A stretch of DNA of 64,000 bases, taken from NCBI RefSeq assembly GCF_000365305.1, contig NZ_CM001841.1, forward strand, positions 1,636,913-1,700,912, read 5' to 3'. Of this stretch, positions 19,901 through 28,460 are shown in pieces (the first letter of the stretch is position 1; each line of letters starts with the position of its first letter). This stretch comes from Dickeya dianthicola NCPPB 453 (lineage in GTDB: Bacteria; Pseudomonadota; Gammaproteobacteria; Enterobacterales; Enterobacteriaceae). The position numbers were made by a program, and so were the translations under genes. The notes beneath the pieces were generated by a model, which saw only the letters and a program-made list of their open reading frames with translations, searched no databases and had not been told where the DNA came from.

Positions 19901-20480
19901 CGAGATGGAACGCTTCTTCGCCGTGGGCGGTACGCTGGACAGCTTCTACCAGAGCAACCTCAAGTCGATTATGGACAGCGGTATGCTGGAGGAGAGCGCG
20001 TCGCCGTTGCAGACCGAACTGGTGAAACAGCTGGAGCGCGCCACCCGTCTGCGCCAGACGCTATTTAATGCGCAGGGCAGCCTGGAAATACACTTTGTGG
20101 TGGAACCGGTAGAGCTGACCGCCAACAAGCGCCGCAGCGTGCTGAATCTTGACGGACAGTTGCTGGAGTACAGCCACGGACGACGGACCAAAACGCCGCT
20201 GGTGTGGCCGAACAGTATGCGCGACGGCGCCGAAAGCAAGCTGACGCTGGTGCCGGATGACCGCGAACGCTCGCCGCGCAGCCTGAGCTTCACCGGCCCG
20301 TGGGCGATGTTCCGCCTGCTGACCAATGGCCAACTGACGCAGGTCAACGACAATACCTTCGACGTGCGTTTCTCGCTGGAACAAGGCGGCATGACCTATC
20401 GGGTTTACACCGACGCCAGCCACAACCCGTTTGCCGGTGGCTTGTTCAGCCAGTTCAAACTGCCTGATTCTCTCTATTAA
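16986..20480 (+). CDS. tssM: T6SS inner-membrane ATPase-like protein TssM (IcmF/VasK)
   Basis: A full-length 1164-residue IcmF protein. Membrane segments: SWLLLGVVVWTVALVLAWWL and VVFTLVWLWLGFAYSAW near the N-terminus, and SIGVTCMVLFGLAMIGSW at about residue 450. Between them lies the NTPase domain with an intact Walker A (GLSGSGKSS, about residue 134). The large remainder is the periplasmic region that contacts TssJ, with conserved QTLFNAQGSLEIHFVVEP and GPWAMFRLL near the end. Unlike some T6SS, the nucleotide site is not degenerate. Confidence 0.96.
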   Translation: MLKIIITFLRQQLPKLKPSWLLLGVVVWTVALVLAWWLGPRLTLGDMRPLQSVWGRVVFTLVWLWLGFAYSAWRVWQRVQQWRAERREQQIIEQDPLQVYVDSQQTFLDRWLQAFQAQLGKKALYAMPWYLAIGLSGSGKSSLIHRANPANKLNPKLDAELREVAGGQQVNSWVGESAVIWDPSGQLLAQPEVGAEPSAGRHARLWQHLLQWLSLNRRRQPLNGLVLTIDLSWLSQASVSERKAYAQVMRARLQEIAVNINTRLPLYVALTRLDMLRGFDVVYRSLNREARQAVLGVTFTPQASHGKGWLEELERFWDDWIANLNNNLPEMLLTQSDSGVRNTLFTFVRQLAGLKDYVTDVLSETLATGDDRAFLVRGLYVSSVYQQGVPFDAFAQSASRRYQLPEPINAAMRGESNTFFVQKLFPEVIFPEASLAGENRLHSLYRRRRMSIGVTCMVLFGLAMIGSWHHFYRVNEEAGRNVLTKAQAFIGTNELEGQAGYGYQQLPRLNLIRDATLSFGNYHERTPMMADLGLYQGDKIGPYVEGSYLQMLNQRFLPAVMQGLLEDLNQAPAGSEQKLTILRVMRMLDDASGRNKTLVEQFMALRWQKAFPGQGKVQEQLMQHLDYALESTDWHQSREQKDTVAIASFAPFVDPIANAQRELSKLPMYQRVYQSLVMKATQVLPPDLAIRDEVGPTFDSVFTLRNDKAGTVPRLLTYPGFSDFYLKQDKALLDLTALDAWVLGQRERAHLSEADRKEILRQVNDRYITDYINQWQKALANIDVQPLEGPEQALNILTDITGNDQPFQRVLTTVSDNTRIRKLADDENDTAQGINTRIGRPFMTINAALSGRGEQGPLVQEVNQKLTDLYHYLDQIVNATDPGQAALKAVQARQGNKFADPVFALQQYARSLPAPLDRWVGQLAGESASLVTGLAMSSLNQEWTDKVVTPFNEKLADRYPFNPSSDKDVPLSEMERFFAVGGTLDSFYQSNLKSIMDSGMLEESASPLQTELVKQLERATRLRQTLFNAQGSLEIHFVVEPVELTANKRRSVLNLDGQLLEYSHGRRTKTPLVWPNSMRDGAESKLTLVPDDRERSPRSLSFTGPWAMFRLLTNGQLTQVNDNTFDVRFSLEQGGMTYRVYTDASHNPFAGGLFSQFKLPDSLY

Positions 20481-20486
20481 CCCTGA

Positions 20487-20513
20487 GGGCGCATTCGCGA
20501 TGCGAACGCGCCC
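20487..20513 (+). terminator. Hairpin between tssM and vasL
   Basis: GGGCGC and GCGCCC flank an inner perfect stem TTCGC-GAT-GCGAA, giving an almost continuous 11-base-pair hairpin in the 51-base gap. There is no following T tract, so it is more likely an RNA processing or stability element, or an attenuator, than a classical terminator. Confidence 0.4.
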
Positions 20514-20531
20514 GTAGCCGGATGATGTGAT

Positions 20532-21965
20532 ATGCAAGATGCACAACAGGCCCTGAAAGTGGGCCGCGATCCACGGATGTTGCCCGAGTACGAGGCGTTA
20601 CGTGCGGAAATCAACAAGCTGAGCCACGCCTCCCGCCCGGATGTGGACTGGATGCGGGTCCACGATATGGCGACCGCCATCTTCGAGAAACAGGGCGTCG
20701 ATCTGCAAACCGCCATCTATTTCACCCTGGCGCGTTCGCGCCTGGCCGGGCTGAACGGCTTTACCGAGGGCTGCGAATTCCTCGCCAACCTGATCGTGAC
20801 CCAGTGGGAAAACTTCTGGCCGCCGGTGCATCAGGAACGAGCACGTATCGAAATTCTGGACTGGTTTATCGCCCGCATCAGCGAGGTGATTCGCCAGTAC
20901 GCCATCAGCCATGAACACAAACGGCTGGTCTACCGCTGCGAGCGCGCGCTGCAACTGATGAGCGAAAAGCTGCACAATTCCGGCCTGAGCCGCATTCCCC
21001 GGGTGGAAAACCTGCTGCACTTTATCGAGGGTTACACCCATCTGTTTGACGAAACCGAGATTGTGATTGTGTCTGACGATCAGACGCTGAAAAAACAGCA
21101 TGATATGCAGATTCCGCCGATGGTGTTCTTCCAGTCCGACATGGAACCGGGCGGGATGGCGTCCGCAGCGACGGCGGCCCAGTCGGCGCTGCCGTCGGGC
21201 AGTATTCTGGTCGGGCGAGAGAAAGGGCAGATGAAACCGACGGTATTGAAGATTGAAGCGCACCGTAAACAGAAACCGGCCTGGTTCTGGTTTGTCTGCG
21301 GCGTACTGACCTGTGCGCTGCCGGTGGCGGCGGTGAGCGGCTGGCAGTACTGGCAGGATCAGAAAACCGAGGCGCTGGCGCTGTTGCAGCAACCCGCGTA
21401 TACGCTGCCGTCCGCACCGGACCACAATGATATCCGCCGGGTGCGCATCGTGCTGGGCGAACAGAAGCTGCAAGGCATGGAAGGCGAACTGATCAACCGC
21501 TATCAGGCGCAGCTGGAGCAGGTGAAGAACGCCTCGTCGTTCTATCTGTATCAGTATGGCGAAGGGCTAAAAGGCGTGATGCAACAGCTGTATCCGGACT
21601 CGCTGGCGGTCAAAGAGATGGATAGACAGTGGCAGATAGCCCTCGACCGCCAGCAGGGCGACAAGCCACCGCGCGTCAGCGGCTACGAACAGGCGCGCGC
21701 CGGGGTGGGCGACACCTTGCAACAGCTGCTGGATCTGGAGAAACAGCGACGAACGGTGACCATTTCGTACCTGAAATCTCAACTGTATGATATTCAGAAA
21801 GATTTGGCTTCTGATGTGCCGTTTGGCATCCGCTTGCGGAGCCTGGAGGCGCGCAAGGCCGCTCGCCAGTCGCTGACCCCGGCGGAGCTGCGCGGCATGG
21901 AAGATGAACTGCGTGCTTTCACTATCCGGCTGTACCGGTTGCAGCAAGGCGATAGCGGCAGTTAA
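20532..21965 (+). CDS. vasL: T6SS TssA-like membrane protein VasL (TagA type)
   Basis: 477 residues. The N-terminal half is an ImpA_N-type domain (VDWMRVHDMATAIFEKQGVDLQTAIYFTLARSRLAGLNGFTEGCEFL and QWENFWPP), and one membrane segment (WFWFVCGVLTCALPVAAVSGW) lies near residues 255-275, followed by a helical VasL domain. In V. cholerae and E. coli the related TagA stops sheath growth at the far membrane; the same job is a reasonable inference here. It ends the core T6SS operon in the same order as in V. cholerae. Confidence 0.85.
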   Translation: MQDAQQALKVGRDPRMLPEYEALRAEINKLSHASRPDVDWMRVHDMATAIFEKQGVDLQTAIYFTLARSRLAGLNGFTEGCEFLANLIVTQWENFWPPVHQERARIEILDWFIARISEVIRQYAISHEHKRLVYRCERALQLMSEKLHNSGLSRIPRVENLLHFIEGYTHLFDETEIVIVSDDQTLKKQHDMQIPPMVFFQSDMEPGGMASAATAAQSALPSGSILVGREKGQMKPTVLKIEAHRKQKPAWFWFVCGVLTCALPVAAVSGWQYWQDQKTEALALLQQPAYTLPSAPDHNDIRRVRIVLGEQKLQGMEGELINRYQAQLEQVKNASSFYLYQYGEGLKGVMQQLYPDSLAVKEMDRQWQIALDRQQGDKPPRVSGYEQARAGVGDTLQQLLDLEKQRRTVTISYLKSQLYDIQKDLASDVPFGIRLRSLEARKAARQSLTPAELRGMEDELRAFTIRLYRLQQGDSGS

Positions 21966-21973
21966 GGCCGCCG

Positions 21974-21999
21974 CGCCGGGCGGGATTCGCGGCCCGGCG
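21974..21999 (+). terminator. GC-rich hairpin after vasL
   Basis: CGCCGGGC (21974-21981) pairs exactly with GCCCGGCG (21992-21999) around a ten-base loop, in the 70-base gap before the Sel1-repeat gene. No T tract follows, so full termination is doubtful; it may lower expression of the downstream genes relative to the structural operon. Confidence 0.4.
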
Positions 22000-22035
22000 G
22001 CGTCGCCGGATGTCACCAGGGGTAACGACGGTAAC

Positions 22036-23403
22036 ATGATGAGAAAAATACGATTATTGACGGCGCTGTCCGTGTGTCTGCTGGTTGCCTGTCAGGCGCC
22101 GGTGTCGTCGCTGTCCGACGCGGACTTGCGTAAGTCGGCCGAGCGCGGCAACGGTGAAGCGCAGTATCGGCTGGCGAAGCAACTGGCTTCCCGTTCGCAC
22201 TACGGCGAAGCCATGCAGTGGATGCAAAAGGCGGCGGACCTGTCGGACCTGTCCGGGCCGCGGGAAAGCCGGGCGTTGGCGGCATTACAGGTGGGCGACT
22301 GGTATCAGGCCGGGCTGGGCGAACCGAAAAATACGCCGCTGGCGCGCCAGTGGTGGCAGAAAGCCTCGCGGCTGGGCAGCGGCGAGGCCGGCTACCGGCT
22401 GGGAACCGACTGTCAGGCGCAGCATCAGGGCAAACTGGTGGCGGCCTGTCTGGACGCGTTCGAACGCGCGGCGGACAACCAGTATGCACCGGCGCAACTG
22501 GTGGTGGCGCAGTGGTATGCCGCCCATCCCGGCACCGAAGAGCAGGCGACCGGCTGGGTAGAGAAGGCGGCGGATCGGGGCAACCGCGACGCGCAGTACC
22601 AGCTCGCCCAGCGCTATGAACAAGGCAAAGGCGTGGCGAAGCGCACCGACCTGGCCGAACGCTGGTATTTCCGGGCGGCGCAACGGGGGCAGCCGCAGGC
22701 CCAGTTATGGATGGCGCGGCACGCCGACGATAAAGACGCGCTTGGCTGGTATCAGCAGGCGGCCGCCAACGGCGAAGCCGGCGCGCAGCTGTGGCTGGCG
22801 CAGGCTTACCGCGACGGCAACAAGGGGCCGGCGAAGGACGACAAACAGGCGCATTACTGGCTGGAGCGCGCCTCCGGCAAAGGCAATGGCGAAGCCGATT
22901 ACACGCTGAGCCGGATGCAGGCGGACAACGCCAAACGGGAACACTATCTGGTGCTGGCGTCGTCGGCCGGTTATGTGCCGGCACAACGTGAACTGGGCGG
23001 CTGGCTGCTCAAGCGCGGCGAACTGGAGCGGGCCCGCGAGGTGTTCGCCAGCGCGGCGGCGACCGGCGATACCGAATCCCGGCTGGCGTATGGCGAGATG
23101 TTGCGGCTGGGGCAGGGCGGAAAAGCCGATTATGTGGAAGCGATGAAACAGTATCGCTTCGCGGCGCATGACGGCAACCGTATGGCGCAGTATCGTATGG
23201 GGATGATGCGCCAGGATGGGCTTGGCGCATCGCGTAACCGTATTCACGCCTACGCCTGGTACTCGCTGGCGGCGACCGAAGGCATGGCGGAGGCCATCGC
23301 GGCCCGCAACGATCTGGAAGCCACCATGCAGCCGGATGAAATCAAAGCCGGGCAGAAACTGGCGATGCATTGGTCGACGGGCAAAGAGACGGACACACAG
23401 TGA
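22036..23403 (+). CDS. Sel1-repeat (TPR-like) lipoprotein
   Basis: Starting at the ATG at 22036 gives 455 residues with a lipoprotein signal (RKIRLLTALSVCLLVAC, lipobox LVAC). The rest is made of Sel1-like repeats of about 36 residues: AERGNGEAQYRLAKQL, AADRGNRDAQYQLAQRYEQGKGV, AANGEAGAQLWLAQAYRDG, ASGKGNGEADYTLSRM, AAHDGNRMAQYRMGMMRQDGLG. Such proteins act as protein-interaction scaffolds in the envelope. It sits where V. cholerae carries vasM, so a T6SS accessory or immunity-like role is possible but unproved. There is no toxin domain in it. Confidence 0.8.
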   Translation: MMRKIRLLTALSVCLLVACQAPVSSLSDADLRKSAERGNGEAQYRLAKQLASRSHYGEAMQWMQKAADLSDLSGPRESRALAALQVGDWYQAGLGEPKNTPLARQWWQKASRLGSGEAGYRLGTDCQAQHQGKLVAACLDAFERAADNQYAPAQLVVAQWYAAHPGTEEQATGWVEKAADRGNRDAQYQLAQRYEQGKGVAKRTDLAERWYFRAAQRGQPQAQLWMARHADDKDALGWYQQAAANGEAGAQLWLAQAYRDGNKGPAKDDKQAHYWLERASGKGNGEADYTLSRMQADNAKREHYLVLASSAGYVPAQRELGGWLLKRGELERAREVFASAAATGDTESRLAYGEMLRLGQGGKADYVEAMKQYRFAAHDGNRMAQYRMGMMRQDGLGASRNRIHAYAWYSLAATEGMAEAIAARNDLEATMQPDEIKAGQKLAMHWSTGKETDTQ

Positions 23404-23425
23404 TTCGAAAACGAAAGGAAAGCGT

Positions 23426-24358
23426 ATGAAACGGAATGGATATCTTGCTCTGCTGCTGGGCATGGCGGCGCTGTCGTCGCAGGCGGACGTGAAGCCGCCC
23501 TATCAGGTTGAGCAAGGCAAGGTGGTGTACCGGGTATCGGCGAATGCGGAGCCGCAGGTGCTGGCAGGCGCAAAGCCGGACGATTTTCGGGTGCTGCTGC
23601 GGGAAAAACGGGTGGCGCTGGCGGAGTCCGGCCATCGTTACTACTGCAACCAGCAGCCATTGCCCGCGGGTTTTAAACCGGAAAGCGCCAAACTGCGTTA
23701 TGACACGTTTCTGATTACCCATGTCGGCTCGTACGTCGGCTGCGAGCGCATGAAACAGGATATCGACGCCGACAGTTTTCAGGCGCTGGATTTTCCGTTC
23801 TTCCGCGATCGCCAGCATGTCTGGCTGCCTGACGGCGAGGAACTGAACGGCGTGGATATCGCCAGTTTCAAAACGCTGGCCAGAAATCAGGCGTTCGACA
23901 AGCAGAACTACTATTTCGTGGAGAGTGAAATCAGCGTGGTTCCCTATCAAAAGCAAGTGCCGAGCGCGGGCAACTGCTTTGGCTGGGCCACCATTGACGG
24001 CGCGCTTTACTACCGCGGCGAGCAGCGCGCCGATGGCGATGCCGCCAGCTTCCGCTGCCTGACGTTCAGCGCCGCGCTGGACAAAAACGGTTTCTATATT
24101 TTCGGGCGGCCGTATCAGGGCTTCCCGGCCGGGGTGAAAGCGGCGGATATCCGCATGTTGCCGGATAATGAAAAACTGGCGACCGACGGCGAGCATGTCT
24201 GGTTTCTGGGGGTTGAGCCGGTGCAACTGGCTGGGCTGAGCCTGCGCGACGTCAGGGTGGTGCCGGATGCCAACGGTTACACCATCAGCGATGGCAAAAC
24301 TCGCTGGCTGTGCGGCTCCGGCAAGGTCAACGGTCGCCCGCTGTGCCGCAAGGGATAA
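23426..24358 (+). CDS. Exported DKNYY-family protein
   Basis: 310 residues from ATG 23426 behind AAAGGAA. An N-terminal signal peptide (NGYLALLLGMAALSSQA) is followed by repeated strands of the DKNYY kind: DKQNYYFVESEI, DKNGFYIFGRPYQGF, DGEHVWFLGVEPV, DRQHVWLPDG. Six scattered Cys residues could form disulfides in the periplasm. Function is unknown for this family. Its pairing with the Sel1-repeat lipoprotein immediately upstream (22 bases) suggests a co-transcribed pair, as often seen for T6SS-linked accessory or immunity genes, but nothing in the sequence proves that. Confidence 0.7.
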   Translation: MKRNGYLALLLGMAALSSQADVKPPYQVEQGKVVYRVSANAEPQVLAGAKPDDFRVLLREKRVALAESGHRYYCNQQPLPAGFKPESAKLRYDTFLITHVGSYVGCERMKQDIDADSFQALDFPFFRDRQHVWLPDGEELNGVDIASFKTLARNQAFDKQNYYFVESEISVVPYQKQVPSAGNCFGWATIDGALYYRGEQRADGDAASFRCLTFSAALDKNGFYIFGRPYQGFPAGVKAADIRMLPDNEKLATDGEHVWFLGVEPVQLAGLSLRDVRVVPDANGYTISDGKTRWLCGSGKVNGRPLCRKG

Positions 24359-24553
24359 GCAGCGCGGCAGACGGCAGCGTTATGCCGGGCGCCAGGCAGG
24401 CGTGGGTACTGATACGGGAACGGGGGTCACGTATTTTATTGCTTTACCGGTTATTTGTTATGGTCTGAATACCCATTATCGGTTTGGACAACGCAGCGGT
24501 GCGCACAGTGGCGATAGCAGGACATCGGCTGAAATATCAGGTAGCATGCTTAT

Positions 24554-24578
24554 GCCCGTAATACTTCAGGTTACGGGC
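24554..24578 (+). terminator. Hairpin upstream of the GGDEF gene
   Basis: GCCCGTAA (24554-24561) and TTACGGGC (24571-24578) are exact inverted repeats with a nine-base loop, 35 bases before the GGDEF start. There is no T run. It could end the T6SS-linked transcript or sit in the 5' leader of the next gene. The rest of the 255-base gap (24359-24613) shows no gene. Confidence 0.4.
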
Positions 24579-24613
24579 GTGTTAATAAGGTCGTTGCCTC
24601 ACTGAGACGCTAT

Positions 24614-26173
24614 ATGTCAAATAATAATAATGTTCAGTTCAGTGCCCTGCGTTTCCTCCGCGCGTTGCCTTTTCATATTTCCCCCGGTATTACCATGATG
24701 GCTTTTCTGGTTGCCTGCAGTCTGATTTTTGTTTCCGCAAGCATCTGGAGTTTCTGGGATTCTTATCATCATCTGTTGGTGGATGCAGAGAAAAACGTCA
24801 CCAATCTCTCGGTGGCGATGTCACGTCAGGCGGAAGATACGTTTGTGCCGATTGAAGTGGCTATCGACGACATGCTGCGGGAGTTGTCGCAAACCGGCAT
24901 GTTGGATTCCACGCGAGTGAAAAGCGTTCTCGATACCCATCGCGCAGTGCTGCCGCAATTGGTGGGTTTCTACCTGTTTGACGAAAAGGGCAATCTGATT
25001 TCCTCCACCGGAAAAGGGCCGCTTTATATCTATAATTCCGGCCGGCGGGAATATTTCTCCTGGCTCAGAGAGAATAATACGGCGTCGTTATTTATCGGTA
25101 AGGTTACCGTCAGTACCCTGACCCGCCGGCGTATTATTCCGGTGGCTAAACGGATCAATGGGCCGAATGGCGAATTCAAAGGCGTTTTTCTTGCCACTAT
25201 CGACCATAATTATTTCGGTAATTTCTACAGTTATTTCAGCCTTGATTATAACGGCGTGCTGTCATTGATGAATGCGGACGGCCATGCAATTTATCTTTAC
25301 CCCAATCGTGAGCAATATATTAATAGCAATTTCTCCGACGGCGGCCTGTTTGAACAATCCCGGCTGGAACAAGGCAGCGGCAGTGGTACCTGGCGCACCA
25401 CGTTGGACAATAAAGTGCGTATCGTCGGCTATGTGAAACTGAAACGTTATCCGCTGGTGGTGGCGGCCAGCCTGGACCGAGACGCGTTGCAGGCACGCTG
25501 GCTGACGGAAAATATGTCGGTGATGGTTATCAATATCATGGTGCTGTTCGTCATGTTTTCTCTGGGCGGTTTTGTGCTGAAACAGATCCGGCTGACGGTG
25601 CGGAACAAAGAGGCGATCAGCCGCCTGCATCAGGAGGAGAGCGATAAAAATAAAATGCTGCAAAAATTGGCGCTGATTGACCCGCTCACCAAACTGGCCA
25701 ACCGCCGACGTTTTGATCTCTATCTGGAGCAGTCGCTGACCCTGGCCCGCGAAGAGGGCGGGCCCCTGTCGCTGATTATGCTGGATGTGGATTTTTTCAA
25801 ACGTTACAACGACACCTACGGCCATGTGCTGGGCGACCGCTGCCTGACCCAGCTTGGCAGCGTGTTGAACGGCTTGCCTTTGCCCACCGGCGCATTAACT
25901 GCTCGCTATGGCGGCGAGGAGTTCGCGATTATTTTGCCGGGAATGAACGGCGAACAGGCGGCGGTGTACGGCGAACAAGTGGTGGAGGAGGTACGCCGTT
26001 GCGCACTGCCGCATCAGGCGTCGCTGTTGCCCGATCAAGTGGTGACGGTGAGCGTGGGGGTGTATTCGCATTCCAGCGACAACCCCTGCAATATTCAGCG
26101 CCTGAAAGAGGGTGCCGATCAGGCGCTGTATCTGGCGAAGAAAAAAGGCCGAGACTACTGCGTGCGGCTGTAA
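24614..26173 (+). CDS. Membrane diguanylate cyclase (Cache-like sensor + GGDEF)
   Basis: 519 residues. Two membrane helices (about 28-48 and 298-320) enclose a periplasmic dCache-like sensor (VKSVLDTHRAVLPQLVGFYLFDEKGNLISS ... REYFSWLR). The cytoplasmic end is a GGDEF domain with DPLTKLANRRRFD and the active-site loop as GGEEF (residues 433-437), a functional variant, so it should make cyclic di-GMP. The RxxD inhibitory site that normally lies five residues before GGEEF is missing (PTGA there), so product inhibition through that site is not expected. It follows the T6SS cluster in the same direction but has its own 255-base leader. Confidence 0.9.
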   Translation: MSNNNNVQFSALRFLRALPFHISPGITMMAFLVACSLIFVSASIWSFWDSYHHLLVDAEKNVTNLSVAMSRQAEDTFVPIEVAIDDMLRELSQTGMLDSTRVKSVLDTHRAVLPQLVGFYLFDEKGNLISSTGKGPLYIYNSGRREYFSWLRENNTASLFIGKVTVSTLTRRRIIPVAKRINGPNGEFKGVFLATIDHNYFGNFYSYFSLDYNGVLSLMNADGHAIYLYPNREQYINSNFSDGGLFEQSRLEQGSGSGTWRTTLDNKVRIVGYVKLKRYPLVVAASLDRDALQARWLTENMSVMVINIMVLFVMFSLGGFVLKQIRLTVRNKEAISRLHQEESDKNKMLQKLALIDPLTKLANRRRFDLYLEQSLTLAREEGGPLSLIMLDVDFFKRYNDTYGHVLGDRCLTQLGSVLNGLPLPTGALTARYGGEEFAIILPGMNGEQAAVYGEQVVEEVRRCALPHQASLLPDQVVTVSVGVYSHSSDNPCNIQRLKEGADQALYLAKKKGRDYCVRL

Positions 26174-26266
26174 TCCACCCGATTCTGCCGCATCTGACAG
26201 CCCGGCGGCGGCGCTGAAATATTTGATTAGAAAAAAGTGCTTTACCGAATCTTACATTTCTCCATT

Positions 26267-26288
26267 AATAAGAACTATTATCATTCTT
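26267..26288 (+). promoter_or_regulatory. Candidate Fur box upstream of efeU
   Basis: AATAAGAACTATTATCATTC resembles the inverted GATAAT-type Fur consensus; read on the other strand it contains GAATGATAATAG followed by TTCTTATT. It lies about 105 bases before efeU. efeUOB is Fur-repressed in E. coli. This is a pattern match by eye, with several mismatches. Confidence 0.4.
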
Positions 26289-26392
26289 TGTCTGATTTGT
26301 ATCCCTGCGGCGAGGCGTCCAGACTGGCGTCTGGATCTGAGATCTGGAGCAGAGAATGCGCGTCGCTTTGTCTGTTTGAGGAGTTTCCATCC

Positions 26393-27238
26393 ATGTTCGT
26401 TCCATTACTCATCATGTTCCGTGAGGGGCTGGAGGCGGCGCTGATCGTCAGCCTGATCGCCAGCTACCTGAAGCGAACCCAGCGTGCGCAGTGGCTGGGC
26501 GCGGTCTGGGTCGGCGTTGCGCTGGCGCTGGCGTTGTGTCTGGCGCTCGGGGTGTTCATCAACGCCACCACCGGCGAGTTTCCGCAAAAACAGCAGGAAC
26601 TGTTCGAAGGGATTGTGGCGGTGGTCGCCGTGGCGATGCTGACTTACATGGTGTTCTGGATGCGCAAGGTATCGCGTTCGGTACGGGTGCATCTGGAAGG
26701 CGCTATCGATCAGGCGCTGAGCGCCAGCGCGCGTCAGGGGTGGGCGCTGGTGGCGATGGTGTTCTTTGCCGTGGCGCGCGAAGGGCTGGAGTCGGTGTTC
26801 TTTCTGCTGGCCGCCTTCCAGCAGGATGTCGGCATTTATGCGCCGATCGGCGCCATGCTGGGGCTGGTGTGCGCCGTGGTGGTCGGGATGATGATCTACT
26901 GGGGCGGGGTGAAACTGCATCTGGCCCGGTTCTTCAAATGGAGCAGCCTGTTCATTCTGTTTGTCGCCGCCGGTCTGGCCGCCGGGGCGATCCGCGCGTT
27001 TCACGAAGCGGGATTGTGGAATCAATTTCAGCACATCGCCTTCGATTTCAGCACCACGCTGTCGACCCACACGCTATTCGGCACCTTGCTGGAAGGGATG
27101 TTCGGTTATCAGGAAACCCCGACGGTCAGCGAAGTGGCGGTCTATTTCCTGTATCTGATCCCGGCGCTGGCGTTCTTTTTCCTGCCGCCGCGCATGGAGC
27201 CGGCCGCGACTTCGGCGGCGCGTAAACATCATCATTAA
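26393..27238 (+). CDS. efeU: Ferrous iron permease EfeU (Ftr1/OFeT family)
   Basis: ATG 26393 follows GAGGAG and gives a 281-residue, seven-helix inner-membrane protein. Both iron-transport REGLE motifs are present, at residues 10-14 and near residue 129 (FAVAREGLESVFF). EfeU is the ferric/ferrous iron channel of the EfeUOB system, used under acidic or low-iron aerobic conditions. The gene is intact, unlike the frameshifted E. coli K-12 copy. The C-terminus ends in three His. Confidence 0.95.
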   Translation: MFVPLLIMFREGLEAALIVSLIASYLKRTQRAQWLGAVWVGVALALALCLALGVFINATTGEFPQKQQELFEGIVAVVAVAMLTYMVFWMRKVSRSVRVHLEGAIDQALSASARQGWALVAMVFFAVAREGLESVFFLLAAFQQDVGIYAPIGAMLGLVCAVVVGMMIYWGGVKLHLARFFKWSSLFILFVAAGLAAGAIRAFHEAGLWNQFQHIAFDFSTTLSTHTLFGTLLEGMFGYQETPTVSEVAVYFLYLIPALAFFFLPPRMEPAATSAARKHHH

Positions 27239-27300
27239 CAGCTATCACTATTAACAACTATCACTATTAACAGCTATCACAATCAACAACTATCACCATT
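27237..27300 (+). repeat. Four tandem copies of a 16-base unit between efeU and efeO
   Basis: The unit is AACARCTATCACTATT, repeated four times with few changes and trailing into AACAATCAG. It starts inside the efeU stop codon and ends 27 bases before efeO. Copy number may vary between strains and could alter spacing or mRNA structure in the efeUO leader. Confidence 0.85.
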
Positions 27301-27327
27301 AACAATCAGTGCAAAAGGGATAAGTCT

Positions 27328-28449
27328 ATGTCTACATCATGCTTTCGCCGTACGGCGCTGTGCGCCGCTCTGCTGGTTTTACCGGCGTTCAGCGCACTGG
27401 CCGCGGACATTGCGCAAGTTAAGATAACGGTTAACGACAAGCAGTGCGAGCCGATGCAAGTCACGGTCGCGGCAGGCAAAACGCAGTTTGTGGTCACCAA
27501 TGCCAGCCAGAAGAACCTGGAATGGGAAATCCTCAACGGGGTGATGGTGGTGGAAGAGCGCGAGAATATCGCGCCGGGCTTTACCCAGAAAATGACCGCC
27601 AACCTGGCGCCGGGCGAATACGACATGACCTGCGGCCTGCTCAGCAACCCCAAAGGCAAATTGGTGGTGACCGCCGGCGGTGATGCCGCCGCCGCGAAAA
27701 CCAACGTGCTGGATCTGGTAGGGCCGATCGCCGAATACAAGGTTTACGTCACCAAAGAGGTGGACGGACTGGTACAGCAGACCAAACGGTTCACCGCCGC
27801 CGTCAAAGCCGGCAAGCTGGACGAGGCGCGCAAGCTGTATGCGCCGACCCGTCAGCACTACGAACGGATTGAGCCGATCGCAGAGCTGTTCTCCGATCTG
27901 GACGGCAGCATCGATGCCCGTGAAGACGACTACGAGAAGAAAGCCGACGACCCGAAATTCACCGGTTTCCACCGGCTGGAAAAAGCGTTGTTCGCCGACC
28001 ATTCCACCAAAGGGATGGAGCGCTACGCGGATCAGCTGTACGCCGATACCCAGGAACTGCAAAAACGCATCGCCGACCTGACCTTCCCGCCGAGTAAAGT
28101 GGTGGGCGGCGCGGCCGGGTTGATTGAAGAAGTGGCGGCGACCAAAATCAGCGGCGAGGAAGATCGTTATAGCCGTACCGACCTGTGGGATTTCCAGGCC
28201 AACGTTGACGGCGCGCAGAAGATTGTCAACCTGCTGCGTCCGCTGCTGGAGAAAGCCAATAAGCCGCTGCTGAACAAAATCGACGCCAACTTCAAAACGG
28301 TCGACGGCGTGCTGGCGAAGTACCAAACCAAAGACGGGTTTGAATCTTACGAGACGCTGAGCGACGCCGATCGCACCGCGCTGAAAGGGCCGATCACCAC
28401 GCTGGCGGAAGACCTGGCGCAGTTGCGCGGCGTGCTTGGGCTGGATTGA
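27328..28449 (+). CDS. efeO: Iron uptake periplasmic protein EfeO
   Basis: 373 residues with a signal peptide ([18 protein letters not shown]), a cupredoxin-like N-terminal domain (about 27-115, with [21 protein letters not shown] and a late [11 protein letters not shown]) and a C-terminal M75/EfeM-type helical domain. The metal-binding HxxE motif is seen as HRLE (His about 215). EfeO passes iron from EfeB to EfeU. It overlaps the efeB frame region closely, consistent with an efeUOB operon. Confidence 0.95.
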   Translation: MSTSCFRRTALCAALLVLPAFSALAADIAQVKITVNDKQCEPMQVTVAAGKTQFVVTNASQKNLEWEILNGVMVVEERENIAPGFTQKMTANLAPGEYDMTCGLLSNPKGKLVVTAGGDAAAAKTNVLDLVGPIAEYKVYVTKEVDGLVQQTKRFTAAVKAGKLDEARKLYAPTRQHYERIEPIAELFSDLDGSIDAREDDYEKKADDPKFTGFHRLEKALFADHSTKGMERYADQLYADTQELQKRIADLTFPPSKVVGGAAGLIEEVAATKISGEEDRYSRTDLWDFQANVDGAQKIVNLLRPLLEKANKPLLNKIDANFKTVDGVLAKYQTKDGFESYETLSDADRTALKGPITTLAEDLAQLRGVLGLD

Positions 28450-28460
28450 GGCGAGCTATC

